This document shows, in pieces, positions 1 through 5,515 of a stretch of 5,515 nt of DNA. The DNA is from an uncultured Rhodospirillaceae bacterium (GTDB lineage: Bacteria > Pseudomonadota > Alphaproteobacteria > RF32 > CAG-239), in assembly GCA_900313155.1 (NCBI GenBank), contig OMQE01000126.1, positions 1-5,515 on the forward strand, written 5' to 3'. The notes beneath the pieces were generated by a model that was given only the letters and a program-made list of their open reading frames with translations, searched no databases and had not been told where the DNA came from. Position numbers and translations under genes: made by a program. Within the stretch, counting starts at the first letter, position 1. Each line of letters opens with the position of its first letter.

Positions 1-473
1 CCGATTTTAAGGTTATGGCCGAAGATTTTGAGTTTTCTTTACGTGCGTTTGAACTCTGTTCTAAAACTGTATGCGTGCAACGAAAACTGGTTGTCTATCG
101 GCAAAACAGCGCCAGTCTGACGCACCGTCCGCTATCTTTTGCGGCAATAGATGATCACATTCGCCTTTTGCGTTACGCTGTTTGGCATTTTAGGGATTCT
201 CTCGACCGCCCTATCCGCCATAAACTGTGGCATTTATTATCGCGCATGGTATTGCTTTATACGTGTATTTTTCCGTATCAACAAGCCGGAAACTATACCG
301 ATTTTTGGGATAAATATCGTCCACTCTGCCTAACTCTGCACCAAAACGGCGAATTTTTTCCTAATCGCCTGTCTTTGATTCATCAGTTGATATATTTTCT
401 GTTTGCTCGGCAACAATATACGGCTTTACAATTTGTCCTGTCGATTTATCTAAAATTCCGCCAACAAACGTAA
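1..473 (+). CDS. Partial gene: probable family 2 glycosyltransferase, C-terminal part
   Basis: The reading frame is open from the window edge (codons from position 3: D-F-K-V-M-A-E-D) to the TAA at 471-473, so the ATG at 15 is almost certainly internal. What remains is about 156 residues. The stretch AEDFEFSLRAF followed by a short strand, then YRQNSASLTHRP, matches the end of the GT-A fold of family 2 glycosyltransferases. There an E-D motif supplies the catalytic base, and a Y-R-x-N-S-x-S/T region closes the nucleotide-sugar domain. The remaining roughly 110 residues are helical, rich in aromatic residues, Leu and His, and contain no motif I recognise. The nucleotide-binding half and the DXD motif lie outside the window, so neither donor nor acceptor can be inferred. 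Proteins of this class usually act at the cytoplasmic face on surface polysaccharide or LPS. The family call is moderate and the substrate is unknown. The gene converges on fmt with no spacer. Confidence 0.65.
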   Translation, partial: DFKVMAEDFEFSLRAFELCSKTVCVQRKLVVYRQNSASLTHRPLSFAAIDDHIRLLRYAVWHFRDSLDRPIRHKLWHLLSRMVLLYTCIFPYQQAGNYTDFWDKYRPLCLTLHQNGEFFPNRLSLIHQLIYFLFARQQYTALQFVLSIYLKFRQQT

Positions 474-1367
474 TTAAAACGTGTAGCCGCGCAAAAGCTC
501 CGCCACCGCCATCGGCTTTTTACCTTGACGTTGAATATCCAAAATTTGCAAAGCCCCTACCCCACAACCAACAAAAAGCGAATCGCCGTCTTGCTTAATT
601 TGCCCTGCCGATAAGGTCATATTTTCGGTAATTAAGGCACGCAAAACCTTAAATCGTTCCCCTTTATGCTCAAAAAACATTGCCGGAAACGGACTAAATG
701 CACGAATTTTATTATACAAATTATTTGCACTCATCTGCCAATCTATCAAACATTCGGCTTTATCAATTTTGGCGGCATAGCAAGCCTGCGCCTCATCTTG
801 ACGTTGCGGCGGATATTTCTGCGGCGCTTTTAATACAGCCGAAATCAAATCAGCCCCAATCTCCGCCAACTCATCATGCAACATTTCGCCATTCATGGTC
901 GGGGTAATTTCAACTTCGCCCTTGAGCAACATATCTCCGGTATCTAATCCTTCTGCCACCTGCATAATGGTCACACCGCTTTGTTTGTCGCCAGCTTCAA
1001 TGGCACGCTGAATAGGTGCTGCCCCGCGCCAACGCGGCAACAATGAAGCATGAATATTCAAACACCCGAACGGATAAGCCTCTAACACCGGCTTTGGCAA
1101 AATTAGCCCGTATGCAGCCACCACCGCCACATCGGCATTCAAAGCGGCAAATTTCTGCTGTTCATCAACGTTGCGCAAAGTTTTAGGCGTGCGAACCTCA
1201 ATACCATTAGCCTCTGCGACTAAATGCACCGGCGTTTTATTAAGTTTATTACCGCGACCGGCCGGTTTCGGTTCCCGCGTATAGACACAGACCACCTCAT
1301 GCTCTTTGATTAAACGTTGCAACGCCGGCACAGCAAAGTCCGGCGTTCCCATAAATACAACTCTCAT
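474..1367 (-). CDS. fmt: Methionyl-tRNA formyltransferase
   Basis: The product transfers the formyl group of 10-formyl-tetrahydrofolate to Met-tRNA(fMet) in the cytoplasm, preparing the initiator tRNA. The 297-residue protein starts MRVVFMGTPDFAVPAL, the usual opening of the Rossmann-like formyltransferase domain. The basic loop KPAGRGNKL (about residues 34-42) is the segment that contacts the tRNA acceptor arm in this family. The catalytic triad is present: Asn104 and His106 in NIHASLLPRWRGAAPIQ, and Asp142 in GLDTGD. The C-terminal OB-like tRNA-binding domain starts near residue 203 (IDWQMSANNLYNKIRAFSPFP). The length is slightly under the usual 310 or so residues, mostly because the C-terminus is short. 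Its ATG overlaps the ppiD stop (ATGA), and a Shine-Dalgarno sequence lies in the last ppiD codons, so it is probably translationally coupled to ppiD. The usual partner def is not visible on either side. Confidence 0.97.
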   Translation of the reverse strand: MRVVFMGTPDFAVPALQRLIKEHEVVCVYTREPKPAGRGNKLNKTPVHLVAEANGIEVRTPKTLRNVDEQQKFAALNADVAVVAAYGLILPKPVLEAYPFGCLNIHASLLPRWRGAAPIQRAIEAGDKQSGVTIMQVAEGLDTGDMLLKGEVEITPTMNGEMLHDELAEIGADLISAVLKAPQKYPPQRQDEAQACYAAKIDKAECLIDWQMSANNLYNKIRAFSPFPAMFFEHKGERFKVLRALITENMTLSAGQIKQDGDSLFVGCGVGALQILDIQRQGKKPMAVAELLRGYTF

Positions 1368-3244
1368 TCTTCCCCTAAACCCATACGATTAGTCTTAACT
1401 TCAATTTCGTATTGAGAAGCAAAATCTTTAAGTAAAGCTTCCGACATTTCTCGGCTTGTTTCAGCATGTAAAGACTGTAATAACAATACCTTATCTGCAT
1501 CACTTAAAGACTTACTATCATCATAGGTATGCGTTGCCGCAATCAATAAAAAGTCGTTTCCTCTCGGTAATGTGACAACCTCGTCAATGTCGGCACCAAA
1601 CAGCGAAAACATTTCGTTCGGCGTCAAATCTGCCACTTTTTCATTACGGCTTATCGGCATAGATTTCATCACTTTTAAACCATATCGTGCCGCCACTTGA
1701 GCAAACGAATCACCCTGCTCCAAATCATGCGCCACATTATCGGCAGTTTCCTGAGTAACCGAAGCCAATTCACGCTCATACCAAATTTGCTTCAGGCGTG
1801 CTGTTGCTTCTTCACGCGGCATTTGATGAGTCGGCAAAATTTCTTCCACTCTGATAAGCAAAATACCATTATCATCTTCCACTGCTTGAGTAATTTCACC
1901 TTCATTATATGTAAATGCCGAATCGATAGCGTCTTTATTATTTTTCAATATTTGAGCCACCAATTTATGGTTGGTCTCGGCGGTGCCGTCTTCTGCCAAA
2001 TTATTTACCGTTACCAACGTAATGTTATAATCTTTGGCAATATCTTCCAATTTTGCACCGGCACCAATTTTATCTTCAATGGCGTTCACCACTTCATAAC
2101 TTCCGTCATAGGCGCGGTCTGCGCGAATTTGCTCGGCAATTTGCGCTTCGGCAACGGTGCGATCTGTTTTGCTGGCGGCTTTCATATCTACCACCTTCAA
2201 AATTTGCCAACCATCAGCAATTTTGACCACATCGGAAGTTTGACCTTTGTTCAAACTGAAGACAATATCAGCCAATTCATCAGATAAATCTGCTCTTGCC
2301 ACAAAACCAATCTGAACATCATCTGCGTTCTGACCATATTTTTGCGCCACATCCATAAAATCAGCCCCTTGAGCTAACTGCGCCGCGGCCGCTTTGGCAT
2401 CTTCTTCGTTTTCAAACACCATTTGCAGCACATCACGCTGTTCCGGTTGTTCAAACTCGTCAATATTTTCCTCATAATAAGCGTTTATTTCTTCTGCCGA
2501 TACTTCAATATTTTTTTCAATATCATCCATGGAAAGGAAGAAAACACTCACATTGCGCTTTTCCGGAATTTCAAATTCTTCGGCAAAATCGTCATAAATG
2601 GTGTCAAGTTCTTCATCATCAGGCTGTTGTGTAACGCGCATATTTTCTTGTGCAACTTTGATATAGTTGAATGTGCGGCGCTGACCGAGCACTTTTTGCA
2701 TTTGTTCAACCATAACCTCCGGCACATTGGCATAAGCTACTTGCGAATCGATTAAAATTTTGCGCGCCATATTGCGTTTGATTTCTGCAATCATTTCTTG
2801 TTCAGTTTGACCGGTTTTATTCAAATACCATTTATATACTTCTCGGTCAAATTGTCCGTTAGCGTTCAAAAATTGCGGCGAAACCATAATCACCTGACGA
2901 ACCAGCGAATCGGTAAAATCAACATTATATTTTTGCATTAAATTTTCAATAATAGCATCTTCGGTCATTGTTTGTGCCAAAGCATTTGCCACTTGCGCCT
3001 TCATTTTTCCGTCTTCGTCCGGCTCCATACCCACCGCACGCATTTTAGCCAATTCTTTTTGTACCGCATACGAAAACTCGCTTTGCGATATTGCAATATC
3101 ACCAACCTTAATCACCGCCTTATTGTTGTTCGCGCTGTTAATATAGCCCGAAACGCCAAACAGCGACATAAAGCTTAAAGCTGTTATTGTTAAAATGATT
3201 TTAGTGAACCAACTTTCACGCATACTTGCAAACTTACTAATCAT
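1364..3244 (-). CDS. ppiD: PpiD-type periplasmic folding chaperone (SurA N-terminal and parvulin-like domains)
   Basis: This 626-residue protein matches the size of E. coli PpiD (about 620). It has a short cytoplasmic N-terminus and one membrane anchor at about residues 12-35 (KIILTITALSFMSLFGVSGYI), with no cleavage site evident, so the bulk should lie in the periplasm. Residues 43-190 form the SurA-N-like chaperone region, opening VIKVGDIAISQSEF. Residues 268-355 form a parvulin-like domain (RDVLQMVF through GWQILKVVD). The rest is helical and acidic. In PpiD the protein sits near the Sec translocon and assists newly exported polypeptides. The histidines expected in active parvulins (ARHIL and GYHI) are Asp271 and Gln347 here, so isomerase activity is doubtful, as reported for E. 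coli PpiD. The start is supported by AAGGA 6 bases upstream. It is the first gene of an operon with fmt. A generic SurA N-terminal domain protein is the main alternative name. Confidence 0.9.
   Translation of the reverse strand: MISKFASMRESWFTKIILTITALSFMSLFGVSGYINSANNNKAVIKVGDIAISQSEFSYAVQKELAKMRAVGMEPDEDGKMKAQVANALAQTMTEDAIIENLMQKYNVDFTDSLVRQVIMVSPQFLNANGQFDREVYKWYLNKTGQTEQEMIAEIKRNMARKILIDSQVAYANVPEVMVEQMQKVLGQRRTFNYIKVAQENMRVTQQPDDEELDTIYDDFAEEFEIPEKRNVSVFFLSMDDIEKNIEVSAEEINAYYEENIDEFEQPEQRDVLQMVFENEEDAKAAAAQLAQGADFMDVAQKYGQNADDVQIGFVARADLSDELADIVFSLNKGQTSDVVKIADGWQILKVVDMKAASKTDRTVAEAQIAEQIRADRAYDGSYEVVNAIEDKIGAGAKLEDIAKDYNITLVTVNNLAEDGTAETNHKLVAQILKNNKDAIDSAFTYNEGEITQAVEDDNGILLIRVEEILPTHQMPREEATARLKQIWYERELASVTQETADNVAHDLEQGDSFAQVAARYGLKVMKSMPISRNEKVADLTPNEMFSLFGADIDEVVTLPRGNDFLLIAATHTYDDSKSLSDADKVLLLQSLHAETSREMSEALLKDFASQYEIEVKTNRMGLGEE
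1369..1376 (-). promoter_or_regulatory. Ribosome binding site of fmt inside the end of ppiD
   Basis: On the minus strand AGGGGAAG lies within the last codons of ppiD (Gly-Glu-Glu) and ends one base before the fmt ATG. Its G-rich core is about 4 bases from the start. This is purine-rich and slightly close, and it supports the ATG at 1367 and coupled translation with ppiD. Because the bases also encode ppiD, the match is suggestive rather than proven. Confidence 0.55.
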
Positions 3245-3250
3245 ATTTTT

Positions 3251-3255
3251 TCCTT
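3251..3255 (-). promoter_or_regulatory. Ribosome binding site of ppiD
   Basis: On the minus strand AAGGA is followed by six bases (AAAAAT) and then the ATG at 3244. The spacing is good. It selects this ATG over the in-frame Met8, which would leave a shorter positively charged leader before the membrane anchor. Confidence 0.7.
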
Positions 3256-3280
3256 ATATAATAAAAAGTTATTTTTGCTT

Positions 3281-3308
3281 ATTATAAAAATATAAATAAT
3301 GAATGCAA
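3281..3308 (-). promoter_or_regulatory. Candidate sigma-70-type promoter for ppiD-fmt
   Basis: Read on the minus strand, TTGCAT (3308-3303) and a perfect TATAAT (3286-3281) are separated by 16 bases, with the predicted transcription start about 30 bases before the ppiD ATG. The -10 box is a full consensus match. The -35 matches only in its TTG. The surrounding DNA is about 20% G+C, so a TATAAT could occur by chance. The placement directly ahead of the first gene of a divergent operon argues for it. Confidence 0.45.
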
Positions 3309-3358
3309 TTCTTAAATTAAATTATGCAACGCAATAAAATGTGCCTAAACTGTTTTTT

Positions 3359-3385
3359 TTGTAGAAAAATAAAAATCCGTATGCT
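3359..3385 (+). promoter_or_regulatory. Weak candidate promoter for tpiA-secG
   Basis: TATGCT (3380-3385) matches four of six bases of the -10 consensus and lies about 50 bases before the tpiA start. The only upstream partner is TTGTAG (3359-3364), with a short 15-base spacer. Some promoter is expected here because tpiA begins a transcription unit opposite ppiD, but the exact boxes are uncertain. Confidence 0.25.
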
Positions 3386-3420
3386 AAAAATGGAGAAGTT
3401 TTTATATGTTTTATTGAATG

Positions 3421-3425
3421 AAGGA
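3421..3425 (+). promoter_or_regulatory. Ribosome binding site that decides the tpiA start
   Basis: AAGGA lies 9 bases before the ATG at 3435 but only 3 bases before the in-frame ATG at 3429. The spacing favours 3435, which also gives the usual opening of triosephosphate isomerases (MARKKLIAGNWKMN). Confidence 0.6.
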
Positions 3426-3434
3426 TAAATGAAT

Positions 3435-4193
3435 ATGGCTCGTAAAAAATTAATTGCCGGTAACTGGAAAATGAATTGTTTGTCGGCAGAAGGCGTGGCC
3501 TTGGCAAAAGCCGTGGCTGAAAAAGTTAAGGCAAATAAATATGATTGCGATTTTTTAATTTGCCCGCCGTTCACCTTGCTCGGTTTAGTTAAAAAATGCC
3601 TGCGCGGCACAAAAATTGCTCTTGGTGCGCAAGACGTCCATTTTGCCGAATTTGGCGCTCATACCGGCGACATCAGTCCATTGATGCTCAAAGATTTAGG
3701 TTGTTCATACACCATTATCGGCCATTCTGAAAGACGTGTTGACCATAAAGAATCGAACGCTTTAATTAACAAAAAAGCCGTTGCCGCACATCAGGCCGGC
3801 TTGAATACGGTGATTTGTATCGGTGAAACGGGGGCTGAACGTGATGCCGGCAAAACCATCAAGGTTTGCCAAGACGAAATTAACGGTTCCGTTCCTGCTG
3901 ATGCAACTGCAAAAAATACGGTTATTGCTTATGAACCGATTTGGGCTATTGGCACAGGTAAAACACCTACAGCAACCGATGTTCAGGAGGTTCATGCAGC
4001 CATTCGGGCGGCTTTAGCGAAAAAACTCGGTAAGGCTACTGCTCAAAAAATGCGGATTCTCTACGGCGGGTCGGTTAAACCGAATAACGCTTCCGAATTG
4101 TTAAAATTGCCAGATGTTGACGGCGCTCTTATCGGCGGTGCCAGCCTGAAGGCAGATGACTTTGTGGCCATTGCGGCAAATGCTTTGAAATAG
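3435..4193 (+). CDS. tpiA: Triosephosphate isomerase
   Basis: The product interconverts dihydroxyacetone phosphate and glyceraldehyde 3-phosphate in glycolysis and gluconeogenesis, as a cytoplasmic (beta/alpha)8-barrel dimer. From the ATG at 3435 it is 252 residues, the family norm. All active-site parts are visible: Asn10 and Lys12 in GNWKMN, the electrophile His97 in IGHSERR, the catalytic base Glu167 in AYEPIWAIGTGKT (which also begins the mobile loop), and the phosphate-binding segments YGGSVKP (from residue 210) and GALIGGASLK (from residue 230). The dimer-interface loop reads GAHTGDISP. An in-frame ATG two codons earlier (3429) would add only Met-Asn and is too close to the Shine-Dalgarno sequence. 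secG follows after 14 bases, so the two are probably co-transcribed. No frameshift or missing residue is seen. Confidence 0.98.
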   Translation: MARKKLIAGNWKMNCLSAEGVALAKAVAEKVKANKYDCDFLICPPFTLLGLVKKCLRGTKIALGAQDVHFAEFGAHTGDISPLMLKDLGCSYTIIGHSERRVDHKESNALINKKAVAAHQAGLNTVICIGETGAERDAGKTIKVCQDEINGSVPADATAKNTVIAYEPIWAIGTGKTPTATDVQEVHAAIRAALAKKLGKATAQKMRILYGGSVKPNNASELLKLPDVDGALIGGASLKADDFVAIAANALK

Positions 4194-4207
4194 GAAAGGA
4201 AAAAATT

Positions 4208-4573
4208 ATGGGGTCTTTAGGTTCTGTATTGCTCGTTTTGCAATTGATCGTCGCTATTTTTTTGGTGGCTGTGATTTTGATGCAACGTTCCAACGGCGGT
4301 GCTTTAAGCGGTTTAGGCGGAGATAGTGGCATTGGCGGTTTATTAAGTGCACGCGGCAAAGGTAATGTTTTAACTCGCACCACAGCTGTTTTGGCAACCT
4401 TGTTTTTTGCTTTAAGCATGGCTCTGTCTATTTATTACAGCCATGTTGAAATTCACCGTGCATCAATTGTTGATGGTGCATCTACGGCACCGGTTGCTGA
4501 AGAAAATTCTGTGCCGGAGGTTCCGACAACACCGGAAAAACCGTCTGAACCAGATGTTCCGGTTGCGGAGTAA
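4208..4573 (+). CDS. secG: Protein translocase subunit SecG
   Basis: SecG is the small inner-membrane subunit of the SecYEG channel and helps SecA-driven export. The 121-residue protein shows the family plan. TM1 is at about residues 5-25 and ends with the conserved VILMQ. A Gly-rich cytoplasmic loop follows (GALSGLGGDSGIGGLLSARGKGN, residues 31-53), then the LTRTTA signature and TM2 at about residues 57-77. Residues 85-121 form a Pro/Glu/Val-rich acidic tail (EVPTTPEKPSEPDVP) of the sort seen in variable form in many SecG proteins, probably disordered. A Shine-Dalgarno sequence, AAAGGA, ends 7 bases before the ATG. The gene lies 14 bases after tpiA and is followed by a hairpin before pyrG. 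Confidence 0.95.
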   Translation: MGSLGSVLLVLQLIVAIFLVAVILMQRSNGGALSGLGGDSGIGGLLSARGKGNVLTRTTAVLATLFFALSMALSIYYSHVEIHRASIVDGASTAPVAEENSVPEVPTTPEKPSEPDVPVAE

Positions 4574-4599
4574 CACTTTTGAAGATTTTGAACTGACAT

Positions 4600-4638
4600 A
4601 AGGCACTTAAAAACAGTTAAGTGCCTTTGTCACTTTTT
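4600..4638 (+). terminator. Hairpin with T-rich tail between secG and pyrG
   Basis: A perfect 11-bp inverted repeat, AAGGCACTTAA (4600-4610) and TTAAGTGCCTT (4617-4627), encloses a 6-base loop. It lies 26 bases after the secG stop. The downstream run is interrupted (TTTGTCAC then five T's ending at 4638), so it may terminate only partly. Nothing else in the 93-base gap suggests a gene. It most likely ends the tpiA-secG transcript while letting some polymerase read into pyrG. A leader attenuator for pyrG is a less supported alternative. Confidence 0.7.
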
Positions 4639-4666
4639 AATAAGTATCTTTTATAAGGAAAAAAAT

Positions 4667-5515
4667 ATGTCTGAACTAAATGTAAATCCTCATTCCAAAT
4701 TTATTTTCATTACCGGCGGCGTGGTTTCATCTTTGGGTAAAGGTCTTGCTTCGGCTTCGCTGGCGGCCATTTTGCAAGCACGCGGCTATAAAGTGCGTTT
4801 GCGCAAACTAGACCCGTATTTGAATGTTGATCCGGGAACAATGAATCCGTGCCAACACGGCGAAGTGTTTGTTACCGATGATGGTACCGAGGCTGATTTG
4901 GACTTGGGGCACTATGAACGTTTTTCAGGGGTGCCGGCAAAGCGCACCGACAGCGTTACCACCGGTAAAATTTATCAACGAGTGATTGAAAAAGAGCGTC
5001 ATGGCTATTACTTAGGCTCGACTATTCAGGTTATTCCGCATGTAACCAACGAAATTAAGGAATTTATATTATCAGACATTCATGATGAAGATTTTGTGCT
5101 GTGCGAAATCGGCGGTACGGTTGGCGATATTGAGGGACAGCCGTATCTGGAAACCATTCGTCAGGTAGCCTATGAATTGGGACGTGAGCGCACAATGTTT
5201 ATACATGTGACTTTGTTGCCGTTTATTCCGACGGCGGGCGAGCTTAAAACCAAACCGACGCAACATTCGGTAAAAAAATTGCAGGAATACGGTATTCAGC
5301 CGGATATGATTTTGTGCCGCACGCAGATGGCTATTCCGGAAAATGAAAAGCGAAAATTGGCACTGTTTTGTAATATCAGAGAAGAAAATGTGATTACCGC
5401 TTTAGATGCGCCGAGCATTTATCAGGTGCCGTTGGCTTATTCGGCAGAAGGTATGGATCGGCAGGTTTGCAAGCACTTCAATTTGCCGTATGATAAACCT
5501 ACAGATTTAAGCAAA
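4667..5515 (+). CDS. pyrG: CTP synthase, N-terminal 283 codons (runs off the window)
   Basis: CTP synthase makes CTP from UTP, ATP and glutamine, the last step of pyrimidine nucleotide synthesis, in the cytoplasm. The window contains nearly all of the amidoligase (synthetase) domain. The frame is open to the last base with no stop. The glutamine amidotransferase half, expected to bring the total to about 540 residues, lies beyond. The P-loop GGVVSSLGKG is at residues 17-26 with Lys25, and the second nucleotide-contacting Lys is Lys47 (RKLDPYLNVDPGT). The Mg-binding acids are Asp79 (in DLDLGHYERF) and Glu147 (in CEIGGTVGDIEG). The UTP/CTP site KTKPTQHSVK is at 194-203. Numbering runs 7 ahead of E. 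coli because of a short N-terminal extension (MSELNVNPHS). AAGGA at 4655-4659 sits 7 bases before the ATG. The sequence wording is of alphaproteobacterial type. Confidence 0.97.
   Translation, partial: MSELNVNPHSKFIFITGGVVSSLGKGLASASLAAILQARGYKVRLRKLDPYLNVDPGTMNPCQHGEVFVTDDGTEADLDLGHYERFSGVPAKRTDSVTTGKIYQRVIEKERHGYYLGSTIQVIPHVTNEIKEFILSDIHDEDFVLCEIGGTVGDIEGQPYLETIRQVAYELGRERTMFIHVTLLPFIPTAGELKTKPTQHSVKKLQEYGIQPDMILCRTQMAIPENEKRKLALFCNIREENVITALDAPSIYQVPLAYSAEGMDRQVCKHFNLPYDKPTDLSK

Noticed and set aside
1697..2287. 196-codon plus-strand open frame opposite ppiD
   Set aside because: It is a shadow of ppiD: its composition is rich in Phe, Ile, Cys and His as expected from antisense of an acidic protein, with no family match, while ppiD is clearly the coding frame.
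3299..3337. Small 12-codon plus-strand frame (MNAILKLNYATQ) in the divergent spacer
   Set aside because: It has no Shine-Dalgarno sequence, is very short, and lies over the candidate ppiD promoter. It is expected by chance in AT-rich DNA.
4129..4419. 96-codon minus-strand open frame opposite secG and the tpiA end
   Set aside because: Its Lys/Pro-rich low-complexity translation mirrors the Gly- and Leu-rich secG codons and it crosses two real genes.
4607..4620. TTAA-N6-TTAA resembling a CtrA cell-cycle regulator site (TTAA-N7-TTAA)
   Set aside because: The spacing is one base short, and both TTAA halves are fully explained as the inner part of the terminator stem.
4627..4657. TTGTCA ... TATAAG as a promoter for pyrG
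   Set aside because: The boxes are good matches, but the spacer is 19 bases and the -10 overlaps the pyrG Shine-Dalgarno, so transcription would start after it. A leaderless pyrG with a clear ribosome binding site makes little sense.
1..5515. A novel defence, mobile or biosynthetic system
   Set aside because: All complete genes are recognisable housekeeping genes. There are no long direct or inverted repeats, integrase or transposase motifs, CRISPR-like spacing, or unexplained long gaps. Only the truncated glycosyltransferase points to possible accessory content, and that would lie upstream of the window.

Overview
The window looks like ordinary core chromosome of an AT-rich alphaproteobacterium. 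The best taxonomic evidence is the pyrG fragment, whose wording (for example HYERFSGVPAKRTDSVTTG, LLPFIPTAGELKTKPTQHS, and LALFCNI) reads like alphaproteobacterial CTP synthases. The gene order also fits: a large PpiD-type protein divergent from tpiA, then secG and pyrG, an arrangement I remember from alphaproteobacteria. Both lines rest on memory, not on a search, and I cannot name a genus.

Layout: (1) Positions 1-473, plus strand, hold the C-terminal end of a gene that began before the window, probably a family 2 glycosyltransferase. (2) Positions 474-3244, minus strand, hold a two-gene operon. ppiD (membrane-anchored periplasmic SurA/parvulin-like chaperone) is followed by fmt (methionyl-tRNA formyltransferase), with a 4-base ATGA overlap. 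fmt ends with no gap against the glycosyltransferase stop. (3) Positions 3245-3434 are a divergent, very AT-rich promoter region. (4) Positions 3435-4573, plus strand, hold tpiA (triosephosphate isomerase) and secG (translocon subunit), closely spaced. (5) Positions 4574-4666 hold an 11-bp hairpin followed by an interrupted T-rich run, probably a partial terminator. (6) Positions 4667-5515 hold the first 283 codons of pyrG (CTP synthase). It is open at the window edge and has no stop inside it.

Functionally the genes are housekeeping. fmt starts translation, SecG and PpiD act at the Sec translocon and on its emerging products, TpiA is glycolytic, and PyrG makes CTP. The only gene that might be accessory is the partial glycosyltransferase. 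I saw no mobile element, CRISPR array, tRNA, rRNA, toxin-antitoxin pair or defence gene. I found no credible undescribed system. The points worth a second look are modest: PpiD's parvulin domain lacks the usual histidines, fmt sits behind ppiD, the fmt/glycosyltransferase ends abut, and small competing hairpins lie ahead of pyrG.
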